Below, one piece after another: positions 21,428 through 32,483 of a stretch of DNA of 64,000 nt (positions within the stretch are counted from its first letter, which is position 1; each line of letters starts with the position of its first letter). The stretch is from Papaver somniferum (taxonomy: Eukaryota > Streptophyta > Magnoliopsida > Ranunculales > Papaveraceae). Position numbers and translations under genes: made by a program. The notes under the pieces were generated by a model that was not told the DNA's origin, ran no database searches, and was given only the letters and a program-made list of their open reading frames with translations. Location: assembly GCF_003573695.1 (NCBI RefSeq), contig NC_039364.1:67166256-67230255 (forward strand), read 5' to 3'.

Positions 21428-24136
21428 ATGCCTCCAAGTGGTCATAGACATGAGAAGAATTTAAAAGATGTCCAAAAAGATCTTGCTGAGAAAGGTTTCA
21501 CACTCACTACCATTCCTGGTGAAAGTGCCAAGTCAATTCTTTCTGTCAAATTTTTCTCTGAGCAGTATTGTGATGATCAATCAATCATAATTTCGCTAGG
21601 TCATATTCTCGCAGGTCTCCCCATTCCTCTTTATGACCCAGATATTCCTCTATTCTATGAAATTCTCGCTCACTCGGGATTTTCGCGAGCTATCTTCCAA
21701 CTGAGTGGGGACTGCATCCGTCTGATGCTAGAGTTCGCTAACCGTGGTGCTGGTAAAGGATCTCTGTGTTCCAAAGAACTTAGGGATCCTAAATTCGCAG
21801 ACCTAGAGATAATTGCTGAGAAATATACAGCAGCGAGTTTCTTTGAGAACTATGAACTGATCTCCATGAAGAAAGAGAATACTCGCTGGGGTATTCGCTT
21901 AAAAAGGAAAGATGACATTGATGAAGCTAAAATTCTCATGCAAGACATTGACTGGCATTATGATAAGAACACAACTCCTCGCCAATCCAAAGATGATAAA
22001 TGGTGTGTTTTTCCTTTAATGCTAAAAGGACCTTACATTGCTGGGTCAAATGTTCTTCCTGCGAATCTCGCTGCTTATCAACCTTGGGTTTTCTATTGGC
22101 CCGAGAAGGAGAAAGAGGTATGTTTCTTCCCGTTTAGCTCACTTTATATTTCTTTATTTGTCTTTATTATTTTGTTCGCTAACTCTTGCGACATTCTGCA
22201 GATCCAAAAACTGAAAGATAGTTATAACAAGACTGGGAAAGCTACTACTCTGTTAGCTCTTCACTCATACACAGATGAGGTAAGAAATTTTCTCTTATGA
22301 TTTTAAACAGTATATTGTTGCTTCCATTTCTTATTTCTATCTGTGTGTGAAGATTATTGCTGAAATAGAAGAGCCTGCTGATGTTGCGAAGACTGGTGAT
22401 AAAGGTAAAGGTGCTCTTCGCAGAGAAAAATCAACTGCTCCTCCTTCAAAGAAAAGGAAAGTCCGTTCTTCTTCTCCTTCAAATATTCCTCCTCATGAAA
22501 ATTCCGAAAGTGACAAGGATGATGAGGACAATGATGATCTTGCCGCAAGTGAAGATTTTCCACCTGAATCTTCTATGGCTAAGCTCTCTGGCCTCTTTTC
22601 TGATTCTCTGCAAGGAATGGAAGATAGCCAGTTCTCTAACACCTGCAAGGCTCTCGCTACAATTTGTGATGTCCCTTTGCTGGATGGTGATAGTTCTATT
22701 CGTGGAGTTTCTAGATCAATAACTCCCGACTTCTTGCATTCCCTCAATAGTCTGGTATATTTTTATCCTTTTATTTCTTCATTGTCATAACTCAAAATTT
22801 ATTTCTATATTAATATTTTTTATATTTTCTCGCAGGCTGGAAAAGCTTCTTTCGCTGTTACCTCAGATCTAGAGAGGAGACGCGAAAATCTTGAAAAGAA
22901 GAATCTTTAATTTCGCACAAAGAATGAAGAATTGGAAGCTGAAGTTAAAGGTCTTCGCGAGAAAAATAGACAACTAGAAATTGATTCTTCTTCGTATAAG
23001 AACAAAATCTCTAGTCTTCAGCAAGCTAATTATCAGCTTTATGGTATGTTACTTTTCTCTTTTCCCTTCATTCATTTATACTGTTGTTTTATCTTATTTA
23101 AATAATCCTTTTTGCAGACATTTATGGTCTTTCTGATGAAGCTACCCTTCTTCGTTCATTCCTAATGCCTTGGATAATGATACCCTTCTCGAGCGTCTTA
23201 ACAATTCCTTAAATAGTTTCTCAAATGATAGAATTTCATGTCTTTCTCTAAATGAGCTTAGATCTAAATTTCGCCTCTTAGAAATTGACCATAGATCTAG
23301 TTTAGGCTTAGCCAACCGATTTAAGCGTCTCTTTCTTGATTCTAAAGAGAAAACCAATGAGTTAAGAACCAAAATTAGCGGTCTCATAGATGATAAGGAT
23401 TGCATCTCTGATCAAGGTGCTAAGGCTTTGGCGAAATTCCAAGAGACTCTTCTTGAAGTTCAACTTGAACGAGATGAAGCTAGCCGCAAGAACATCGAAC
23501 TCTGCGAAAGGGAAAATCAAATTCGTTCTCGTCTTCTTATAAGTAATGAGGATGAATTTTTTTGGGCTGCGAAAATCTTAGATGATGCCAGAAAAGATTT
23601 AGGTGTAAATGTTAGTCTCCAAGTTGTGCATACAACCTTGATTAGAGATATGATTTCTGACAGAGAAGGTTACTAACTGCTCATCTTTACTAATCTTTTG
23701 CTTCTTATGAATTTTCATCAAGTTAATAATTGATTGTCTTTTGCTCGCAGATTCTGAAAGTAGATATCGTGAAAAGATTGAGGAACTCGAAGCTGAAAAG
23801 GAGGAACTCACAAAGAATCTTTCTTCTCCCAACGACAAGTATTCTAGATTAAAGAATCAAATCAAGATCACTGTTGCGACTTTTAAGAATGATGCTATGC
23901 ATTTTCTCAATCAAACTATCCAAATGGTTTGTGACGATCATAATATCCCACATTCTGATTATCCTTGTCTCTTGGAAGAAATCCCACAGAATACTCTCAG
24001 TCTGATTATCTTTGATAGCGAAGCTGATAATGAAGAATCTGATGGTGATGAAGGTTCTGATGGTGATGAAGATTCTGAAGCAGACGAAAAAGGGAACAAG
24101 TCTGATGAAGATAATGAAGGATCAACTAAGAAGTAG
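21428..24136 (+). pseudogene. B antisense multi-exon gene: 'putative gypsy type transposon'-like protein with coiled coil and acidic tail
   Basis: Inferred exons: 21428-22117, 22202-22279, 22353-22754, 22836-23043, 23118-23668 and 23751-24136. All introns have GT-AG ends (donors gtatgt, gtaaga, gtatat, gtatgt, gttact; acceptors such as ttctgcag and tgctcgcag), and reading phase is kept across them. Residues 1-230 (MPPSGHRHEK...) contain ILAGLPIPLYDPDIPLFYEI and a WxxR-like core, resembling Transposase_28-type proteins found with plant retroelements. Exon 3 is Lys/Ser-rich with a PPSKKRKVR nuclear-signal-like stretch. Exons 4-6 are strongly coiled coil and end in an Asp/Glu-rich tail with GDE and SD repeats. 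Defects are an in-frame TAA at 22908-22910 and a one-base frameshift near 23160. A TATA-like ctttatatact lies about 155 bases upstream of the ATG. Function is unknown. Confidence 0.65.
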
Positions 24137-25669
24137 TCTTTGTTTCTTTCTTTGATTCTCTGTAATACTTGTACATTTATTCCTTCTTTCTGTATATTTG
24201 TGTTTCTTTCATTTTGACATGCATTCATTAAAACAATTCTTCATTGCAATACAGTTAATCAATATAATCATTAATTTTTGAATCTTTCAGTAAATCTATC
24301 ATATGGAGACAAATAACATTTTCTAGTTTCATTCATTCCCATACTTGTCTCTGTTATTTGTATCCAAATGAGAGATTTTATGAATTTTTCTTATTTTATG
24401 CCTCAATTTCGCAGTTAATTATGTATAATTTCGCTATCTTATGCGAAGTGAATTTTGTTCTTTTCAAAATTTCTTTCTTGTGTGGTCTTATTTTGCCTTC
24501 CTAATTAAAGGTCTTATTATGCCACCTCTTGTCATTGCGACAAAATCGCAGGACGTCCTTGCACTTTCATGCAAAAACCCATTGATCTTGCCTTAACTTT
24601 TTCTTTTGTATTGTGGCCTCTTCAGGAATATTACGACAATATGACAGGCCTAAATATTCTTGCGATCCCCATGACATTGTCATCTTGCGACGAAATCACA
24701 GGACGTCTTCGCACTTTCATGCGAAAACCCATTGATCTCGTCTTATCTTTTTCTGTTGTATTATTGCCTCTTCAGGAAATATGACAAGCCTTAATACCCT
24801 TGCGAATAAAAAGCCTCATGAAATTTGCGTCTTAAGACACTTATCAGCTCCCTAATGGAGGGTGCCGCCCTTATCTCCCCCTGGTTGCCCCTTCAAGGAG
24901 GCGTACTTCTACCATACAAGATTAGCTCCTCCCATCCAGTCTTAACAACAACCAGTTGTTTTCGCAGCCTCTTATCCCTTTTACCTATAGGGCTTATAGT
25001 TACGAGACTGCACCCTAAGTGGGGTTTCTTCAGGCCGAGTGCAGTATAAGCCAAGACTTGTCAAAAATGGAAAAGTACGCTTCAAACGTCCCTGGCACTC
25101 TTGACTCAACCGTGTACCTCGGCGCCTTGATCAGATATGCACTCCTTGGGAGAGTCCTTATTACCTTAGTCGCCCAACCTAAGTCATATGCTTAAGCTGA
25201 GAATCCAAGGTGCCTCTCCCGGATGGGTTTTATTGACCCCAAATCTCCATGACTCAGGTTCCGGTGGCGTTGTAGCCTTTCCCTGAGCCATGCAACAGGT
25301 ACCCCCTTATATGACGTACTTTAGGTCTTACATTTTCCTCTTGCGAAATTGTATTCGCGAACTAGGGTGTACGCCATAAAGGTTCGCCTCTTTCTCTTTT
25401 GTCATTTTTCTGTGATTATCTTCTGTAAAATTCATTATCTCTGCGAGAGTCTCGTATATCATCATATTGTATTTGCATTTCGCAGTCTCAATTTTATCAT
25501 TCAGTAAAATGTATTCTTGAGAATTTTACTTATTGCGAGAGTGTCGCAACAACTTAATCATTCATACATTTCTTGTTTTTATTACCTTTGCCATCCTCTG
25601 CTTCTTTCTTATTTTCTACTATTACTTCCTTGGTAGTGGTATGTTCATCATTTTTATTCTGAGCTAGCA
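24137..25669. other. B spacer between the antisense gene and protease
   Basis: No gene. Two tandem copies of a roughly 145-bp unit (about 24533-24660 and 24680-24790) share gacgtc, gcactttcatgc and aacccattgatct words. A GC-richer segment at 24850-25330 has no coding signal. The words TTCGC and TGCGA are unusually common here and across B. Confidence 0.5.
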
Positions 25670-26160
25670 TTAGTTTCGCAACATCTCTTCTTCTTTTCTT
25701 TCGATTGCATCCACCATCAACCTCTCACTTCTCTGTGTATCTTTGATTTTGTGTCGCCAGTTTTCCTTCTTGTTTGCTCTTCCTTCGCAAGATTCTATCT
25801 CAGTTTCGTAACACCTCTTTCCTTCAACCCAATCTCCCTTTATGATTCCTACACCACTGGGGTGAGGGAATTTGATGCACTGGTGGAAAGTTGAAGCTAC
25901 ACCTAGAATCCCATGTAGCCAAGGTCGACCAATTAACGCATTGTAGGGTGATTCTACATCAATGACACTGAATAAGATTTCAGAAGATATTCCCTTCAAT
26001 GGAATTCGCATAGTAACCTCCCCTTTAGGCTTGTTAGCAGTACCATTAAAACCATATATCTTATATGTTGATGGTATAAGATCATCATCTCTTCCTCCCA
26101 TAGTTTTATAAGTATGATAAAATAAGATGTTCACAGAGCTTCCAGTATCGATTAGAATTC
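25670..26160 (-). pseudogene. B retropepsin-like protease segment
   Basis: On the minus strand the sequence encodes RILIDTGSSVNILFYHTYK, the aspartic protease active site (D-T-G-S at about 26125-26150), then IYGFNGTANKPKGEVTM and, about 65 residues on, YNALIGRPWLH, the second conserved motif. The upstream join to gag (about 26225) is frameshifted. A charged tail (KKENWRHK, KEEEMLRN) follows and ends at 25670. The role would be particle maturation by polyprotein cleavage. The catalytic motif is intact, but the polyprotein frame is broken. Confidence 0.75.
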
Positions 26161-26256
26161 TATTAATTGCCCATGAATCTTCAGCTTCATCATCCTCATC
26201 TTCTTTCGGTTTTGGATTAATTTCTAAATTACTACCAATGGATTATCATGCACCTC

Positions 26257-29200
26257 TTATCCTTCGGGAATTTCTTCTGCGGTAAAAGAAATGATATGTT
26301 TCTGACATTCCTCTAGTGGCGATATTTTCGCAATATTCATAATTTCTCTTCCATCGTTATCTCTTGCAAACACTCTACTCAAAACATTGTCATGAAAATC
26401 TTCAATTGTCTTATATGAATGTACGATAGAGTGACAGAATAGAATTTTTTCTTTTGCACCAACTTCTATGAAGAATGTTTCCTTCTTTTTCATCGTGTTC
26501 ACTTTGTGATGCTCTGGTGGTGGTGGTAGTGGTTGAGATTGTGGGTGCCCTACCAAAAAGTGATTTAGTTTTCCTTGATCTATCATTCTCAAAATAATTC
26601 TTTTTACATTTCTGCAATCATTTGTTGTATGTCCATGAAAATGATGATAAGAACAAAACTCATGGCTTCTGTGGTTTGGAGGTGGTTCCGTTCCCATGTT
26701 CCATGGTGTTGGTATATTCTCCATCAAAATTATAGCTTCCCATATTTTCTCCACACTTTCATTTAGAGGTGGCATCTTGATTTCTTCCCATACTACCATG
26801 TGACCTCCTTGTCCTCTATTATAGTTTTGTCTTTGACCTCCATAAGTTTCTTGTGGTTGATCGAGTCTTTGAATCTTGTTATTTCCACCACGATTGTAGA
26901 AATTTCTTTCTCTTTCATACTCCTCTTGATCTCGGCTTCCCATAGACACTAGTTTCTGTTGACTGTTACCCGTCACCTTCTCTTGTTGTACTTGCGAAGT
27001 ATTCGCTACTGTATTTATTAGCTTGGGTAATAAGCTTGCATTCGCTGTTTGTGAGTTGGTGTTCGCAACTGGATATGATTCAATATCATTTTGCCTTTCC
27101 TCTAGAGCAATGTATTCCTCTTGAAGTTCTCGCAATTCAATCATTGTTATCGTATTCTTGACTCTGAAAATTTGGACATACAATAGGTTTGTTGCAAACA
27201 TAGCATTGATAAATGATAATATAAGATATCTCTCATCTACACGGCCATCCATTTCGCTACACATAGTTCTCCATCTTTTAGTCAGGTGTTTCAAACTTTC
27301 GCCAATCCTCTGTTTTAATCCAATCACATCTTCTATACCAAGTCGCGAAGAATTATTACTTATATATTCCCCTAGGAATGTAGTCTGCAAATGATTGAAG
27401 GATGTTATTGTATTCTTTGGTAGACCTTCAAACCATTTTAACACCTCTCCTGTTAAGCTGGATGCGAAATATTTGCACAATACAACATCATGATTTTCCC
27501 ATTGCAACATGCACCTCACATAGGCTTTAATATGTTGAATTGCACAAGTTGTTCCATCAAAAATGCTGGTTAATGCGGGCAAATTTCATTTCGGTGGTAT
27601 TCCTCCTAATTGTACTTCCCTTGTAAATGGAGTTTTCGCAGCTTCTTCTATTGCTTCATCCAATTGTCTTCTGCCTACTTCTCCTCTGTTATTTAGCATT
27701 CCTCTCATTTCTTCTAATTCTTTCAAGATTTGTTTATTTACACCTGAATTTTGATACATCAGTCTTTTTAATTTCGCCTCTCTTCTTCTGCGTTCATGTC
27801 TTTCTTCTCTCGCGAAATTTTGCATTTCTTCTTCATTATCTTCATATCGTCTTCTTCTGCGAGTTTCTTCTTCACCCCTATCTTGAATTCGCAAGTGATT
27901 ATGTCTCTCATTTTCCCCTTCATGATTTTTTTCATTCCTTATTAATTCCATTCGCTGCCTTTCAGCCATTCTCTTTATTCTATCGTACTTTTCATTGATA
28001 TTACCGTTATTCCGGTTTTGTGTAAGCTTTCTTTCTCGATTGTCGTGATTGTTCTAACGAATTGTCTCCTGAAGCTCTTGTTCTTCCATTTCCGCTCTCA
28101 ATCTTTCACGTTCGCAAATTAAACGCGCTTGTACATCATAATGTCTTTCAATTTCTTCTTCAATCGTCTGTTGATTTCTTTGAGTTTCTCTTTCATGTAA
28201 AATTCTTCTTCCTTCCTCTCGATTTCCTTCGTCATCTTGGTCATTTCTTCCCTGACGTTGTCCGTTCCCTTGATTTCTGCCATTTTTCCCATCATCAAAA
28301 GTTTCATTTTGTGGAACGTAACGATCATCAGCTCTTTCTCTATTTTCGCGGTATTCTTCATTAGGATTTGATATTTCTTCTTGAATATTGTTTCCAACAT
28401 TGATTGTGGGTGAGTTTCGCCCCATTTCTCTTCTAGTCGATCTTGAATATGATTTTGTAATACTTCTCGATCTTATACTCTGTAGTTTCATATTGTCCAT
28501 CCTCAATTCGTGATTTTGCCTTGTTAGATTTGCATGTTCTTCTGCCTCAGCTCTTCTTTCTTCATGTATTCTTCGTCTCAACATTTCTAACGCTCCATTT
28601 CTTCATCTCCATGAGTTTCGCCCCATTTCTCTTCTAGTCGATCTTGAATATGATTTTGTAATACTTCTCGATCTTATACTCTGTAGTTTCATATTGTCCA
28701 TCCTCAATTCGTGATTTTGCCTTGTTAGATTTGCATGTTCTTCTGCCTCAGCTCTTCTTTCTTCATGTATTCTTCGTCTCAACATTTCTAACGCTCCATT
28801 TCTTCATCTCCATGAGTTTCGCCCCATTTCTCTTCTAGTCGATCTTGAATATGATTTTGTAATACTTCTCGATCTTATACTCTGTAGTTTCATATTGTCC
28901 ATCCTCAATTCGTGATTTTGCCTTGTTATATTTGCATGTTCTTCTGCCTCAGCTCTTATTTCTTCATGTATTCTTCGTCTCAACATTTCTAACGCTCGAT
29001 TTCTTCATCTCCATGAGTTATTCCTTCATCTGCTTCTTGATTTCTCTCTGCATGTCTATAGTTTCTGGTTTGTTGCTCTTCTTCTACTTCTTCTGCCGAA
29101 TTTGATTGCCAAGTGTGTATACTCACCCTATCATAATCTGTATTCCTCCCTTGTACTAGTGTTTGTTGAATTGGTGGTTGAATTTTATTTTCTCTATTAC

Positions 29201-29306
29201 TTCTCATTCTAGTAGATTCTCCTGTTTCACTTCTTTCTCTCCCAGCAATTCTATTGCTTCTTCTAACAGTAGTCGGTTGTTCAGATGTATTTCTTCTTCT
29301 AGCCAT
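26257..29306 (-). pseudogene. B gag, broken
   Basis: The N-terminus is at 29306 (MARRRNTSEQPTTVRRSN, basic), stopping at 28989. Arg/Glu-rich coiled-coil pieces follow (28054-28584, 27586-27969). The main part (26257-27582) contains the Retrotrans_gag core (HIKAYVRCMLQW, ALKWFEGLPKN-type motif, GESLKHLTKRW) and a zinc-finger-like CSYHHFHGHTTNDC motif followed by LRMIDQGKLNHFL. The join at 27586-27588 is a single in-frame TGA. A frameshift lies near 28989, and the region between carries a 201-bp tandem triplication with TGA codons at its junctions. The capsid part would assemble the particle. Confidence 0.8.
28406..29010 (-). repeat. 201-bp tandem triplication within B gag
   Basis: Three nearly identical 201-bp units encode a segment starting MLRRRIHEE at 28584, 28785 and 28986 on the minus strand. 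The period equals 67 codons, but each added junction reads RNSWR followed by TGA, so the expansion stops the frame. Near-identity of the units implies a recent event. Confidence 0.9.
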
Positions 29307-29423
29307 TTCTTCAACGTTAATAATATTGCAAGAAATTATGTAAAATTCTTAATCAATCACTCTAAATCTTCACAAATCACAATATTAATCTTCAATTTTT
29401 TCTAGAATAATCTTCAATACGTC

Positions 29424-29440
29424 CCTGTTTCTAGCGCCAT
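29424..29440 (-). promoter_or_regulatory. B primer-binding site
   Basis: The minus strand reads TGGCGCTAGAAACAGGG, three bases inside the 5' LTR. TGGCGCTAGAA-type sites occur in plant Tat-like elements (from memory); I do not assign the tRNA. Confidence 0.6.
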
Positions 29441-29442
29441 TA

Positions 29443-29913
29443 TGTAGTTGCAGGAAATCCTACACTACACCCCTCATATGATTTCCTTATTACTCAACTC
29501 ATTTTTTAGATTTACACTCTTAAATTTATTGATCAATCTTTGAATATTCTTAAAAGAAAAGATAAAGGAATCAAGAATGACCTCTGCTCTAGACTTTCTC
29601 TCTCATATTTACTTGTTTCTTACTCAAAAAAGATCTCCCCCTTTCTTTACAACTGAACGAATATTTATAGGGAAATACATAGTGGATGACAGCTAATCTG
29701 TCCTTTATTTTCGGAAATGACTTGCGATATTCTCGCAACCTTACAAATCTTAATCTCGCAAACTCTCTAATTTTCGCAGGACCATCACATCTTTCTCATG
29801 ATTTTAGCTGACGTCGTTTATTATATCATTTCTGAAATTGTTCTGCGCTGCTGTTGTGTTGTGTTGTTGATAATTTCGTTAAGATAGTATTGTTGCGAGA
29901 TTCTGATCCTACA
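29443..29913 (-). repeat. B 5' LTR
   Basis: A 471-bp copy of 20599-21068. The minus strand has a TATA-like CTATAAATAT at 29661-29670 (CTATAAATAG in the other LTR at 20816-20825), about 240 bases from the LTR start, and can act as the core promoter. Confidence 0.85.
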
Positions 29914-29918
29914 ACAAG

Positions 29919-30745
29919 TTTTATACTTGTGAGGTGAATAATAATCTAGGCTGCACTTCGGGTTGCATCAAGTCAGTTCTGCTTCTTCGGATTTTGAGGA
30001 TAGCCAGACTTTTGTCTAAGTTGCTATCGATTTCCATCACCTGGATCTATCGGTTGATCCGATCATTCGTTTAGATCGTAAATCAGGAAATCAATAAATA
30101 GGCTTAATCTGTGGGAGGCAGATTTGGTTTAAAGTCTTCAGTTGAGTTGAAGCAACTTAGTTGAAGTGAGACCATCTAAGGAAATCAATTGCGCAGAATC
30201 CTGCTGGGACTCAAGAGACGTAAGGAGCGCGACTGTACCTGAATCAGTGGGAGACTGAGTTCGGGCTCAACTACATTCCAGGCCGAAGTTAATTGGTAGT
30301 AGGATAATGTATGTAGCGGCTTAATATAGTTTGGTGTTCAATCTGGAATAGGTCCCGGGGTTTTCCTGCATTTGCGGTTTCCTTGTTAACAAAACTTCTG
30401 GTGTCTGTGTTATTTTTTTCCCCGCATTATATTGTTTATCTTTATAATTGAAATATCACAGTTGTGCGTTGATCAATCACAGTAGATAGGTCCAATCTTG
30501 TTAGTTGGAAAAAATACTTGATTGATCCTTGGACATTGGTCTTTGGTACCGTCGAAGAACTCCCTTTGTAGTTAGGTTCACAGATATAATTCTGTAAACG
30601 TTGTAACAACTTGAGAGAGAGAGAGATATATAACACTAGGCACTTTCCTTGATTAAGTTTCTACTCTCGGAGTTGTGTTGAGTTTGTCCATACAGATTGT
30701 CTAAGAAAAAGTTGGTGGTGTATTTTGGTACCTCCGGCATTTTCA
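29919..30745 (+). repeat. A 5' LTR, second part
   Basis: Resumes the LTR of A after the B insertion (ttttatacttgtgaggtg, as at 51575) and ends TTTTCA before the primer site. The 3' LTR matches only to about 51927, so the last part of this segment has no partner there, but it matches the solo LTR at 56578-57420 in reverse. Confidence 0.8.
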
Positions 30746-30747
30746 GT

Positions 30748-30759
30748 TGGCATTAGAGT
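30748..30759 (+). promoter_or_regulatory. A primer-binding site, degenerate
   Basis: TGGCATTAGAGT corresponds to the initiator-Met site TGGTATCAGAGC with three changes, followed by atgcaaacacg. Its position directly after the LTR end supports the call. Confidence 0.65.
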
Positions 30760-30814
30760 ATGCAAACACGTTAAGACCTAACAAGTCTGTCTTTGAAGTG
30801 GTCTGATTATATGG

Positions 30815-31970
30815 ACAGAATCGAAATCTCTAATAAACGCGCAACAGTTTAAATGAAATAGTTTCTAAGGATCCTGTAAAAGAGTGTGACATGTCAAACT
30901 CTTCTAGAGACGAACACTGTGATTCCATACAACAGTCGGATATTGATAAGTGTCGTTCCCACTGTTATACATATGGGTCTGACTCTGAAGTAGAACGGGA
31001 AGAAACAAACAAAAAGTTCTGAGATTTTCAAGTGTATAGAATTTCAAAAATATGAGTTACTTCGGCTTCGACAAAAAGTCAATAGTCTCATTGGTATTAT
31101 TTCTAAATATGATTCCAAGACGAGGTTGTCTCGTGAAGATAATGCCTTGAAGATCGCTCAACCAATGAGTAAGATTTCTGCTCCAAGTTACGATAGCGAA
31201 TCCAAAGAAACTACCATGATGACAAACTACAAAAAGTAAGAACAAATTCTGTTCATGATATTCTAGCAAAATCGCAGTCAGAAACTAATGATCAAAGCAC
31301 TGCTTGATAGGAGCTGATCAGTTGAATTTCTATGATAAAACTGTGTCTCCAAGAAGAAAAAGCTCTTTACGAAACAAAATTGTCAAGACTACCCATTTTG
31401 ATTTCATTGAAACTCGGAAACTGTGCTTCTTTTGCAACACTAAAGGTCATGTTAAAAGAAAGTGTAAACTGAGATTGAAAAGCTTTCAGTTTGACTGTCT
31501 TCAGGACACCTTGGACTTAATTCTAAAAGGTGTTACTGATATTCTGATGTCTAAACCTCTTGAGGTAAGACCACATTCAAGCAATTCTTCCTCCAGAAAT
31601 GCCAGCACTTTATGGTCCACGAATATTCGAACAAACCAAAAGGGTAGTGTACAAAATCTATTCAAAAAAGAATCTTGTGAAACCTTCTCAAATATGGGTT
31701 CAAAAGAATACATATATACCTCCGAAAAGGGTGGAAACATTTGAAGCAGCTCAACAAGCTAACTTGAATTTCATCATTACAGGATATAAAGACCTTATCG
31801 ACAAACTCTCCATTTCAAGACAAGGAACTTCAGGTAAGAGCTCCAATCATATTTCTTATTTTGATGACAGTAATTTCTATGATCATTTTCCACGTTTCAA
31901 AAGAAAGAGCAAAAGAAAACAACAATATTTTTCCAATTGTGAGTATACGACTAACCCTTGTGCAAACTAG
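30815..31970 (+). pseudogene. A gag remnant with zinc knuckle
   Basis: Plus-strand frames with several stops and shifts. Around 31040-31180 they encode YELLRLRQKVNSLIGIISKY, a coiled-coil segment. At 31304-31744 the frame includes LCFFCNTKGHVKRKC, a CX2CX4HX4C zinc knuckle that would bind element RNA. After a shift, 31599-31970 encodes IWVQKNTYIPPKRVE, typical of the linker before copia protease, but no protease follows. An antisense frame at 31057-31269 is a shadow. Confidence 0.7.
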
Positions 31971-32483
31971 GCACAGGTCTTGGAGCCTTATCCGTAAAAA
32001 TCCTGTTGGATAAGGATCTCCATGTAACAGGTATACTATTTGCCTCAAGTAGTATTTTTTTGATAAGCAACAATCATTTCATATTACAACGTCTTATGAG
32101 TTCAGTCATATTTGAACTTTAGAATTCTTAAGGTGACATTCTCTGACTAAAATCTTCTCATGATTATTGTTTTCTTTTGCTCTAAACTTATGTTTGTTGA
32201 GATAAGAAGACATTCATACTCAAGGAAGTATATTGTCATCACAAAGAACAATGGTTGCAGTTTTGATAAATTGTTGTGCGCTCTTTAAAAATAAACATAA
32301 AAATTGTTTTCTACCCTCATTTTTTTGTTTTTATTTTTTTTCCAAAACCCATTGGTTTGACCGGTCCCGCACTTTCAAAAGGTACACGTATCTTTCCATT
32401 GACTGTGTGAAACCCTAATACCTAAAATAAAGAGGGTCACGAACCGTCGTTCATTCCAGAGAATATCCCTTCCTTTATATACC
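31971..32483 (+). other. A interior up to the C insertion, with a TATA-like site
   Basis: No coding support. The last 80 bases, when joined to 48047 (C removed), read aaaataaagagggtc, then ttcctttatatacc, and lead after about 60 more bases to the ATG at 48097. This looks like a core promoter and short leader for A's second reading frame. ATACC at 32479-32483 is one copy of C's target duplication. Confidence 0.5.

Larger units (their letters stand above)
20599..29913 (-). mobile_element. Element B: gag-pro gypsy element with an antisense gene
   Basis: Two LTRs of about 470 bp (20599-21068 and 29443-29913) both run TGTAGTTGCAGG...GATCCTACA and differ at roughly a dozen positions by eye. The flanks are gcaag (20594-20598) and acaag (29914-29918), a 5-bp duplication with one mismatch. 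On the minus strand the order is 5' LTR (right), PBS, gag, protease, spacer, then a gene on the opposite strand, PPT, 3' LTR (left). There is no polymerase. The protease pattern and the CxYHxxxGHxTxxC Gag motif suggest the Tat (Retand/Ogre) lineage. It lies inside the 5' LTR of element A. Confidence 0.85.

Noticed and set aside
21238..21447. Phe/Leu-rich frame upstream of the B antisense gene, which could pass for a signal or membrane protein
   Set aside because: T-rich leader sequence in another frame; the downstream ATG at 21428 opens the frame that splices consistently.
26411..28400. Plus-strand and alternative minus-strand frames across B gag
   Set aside because: Shadows of the broken gag, which alone carries the capsid and zinc-finger motifs.
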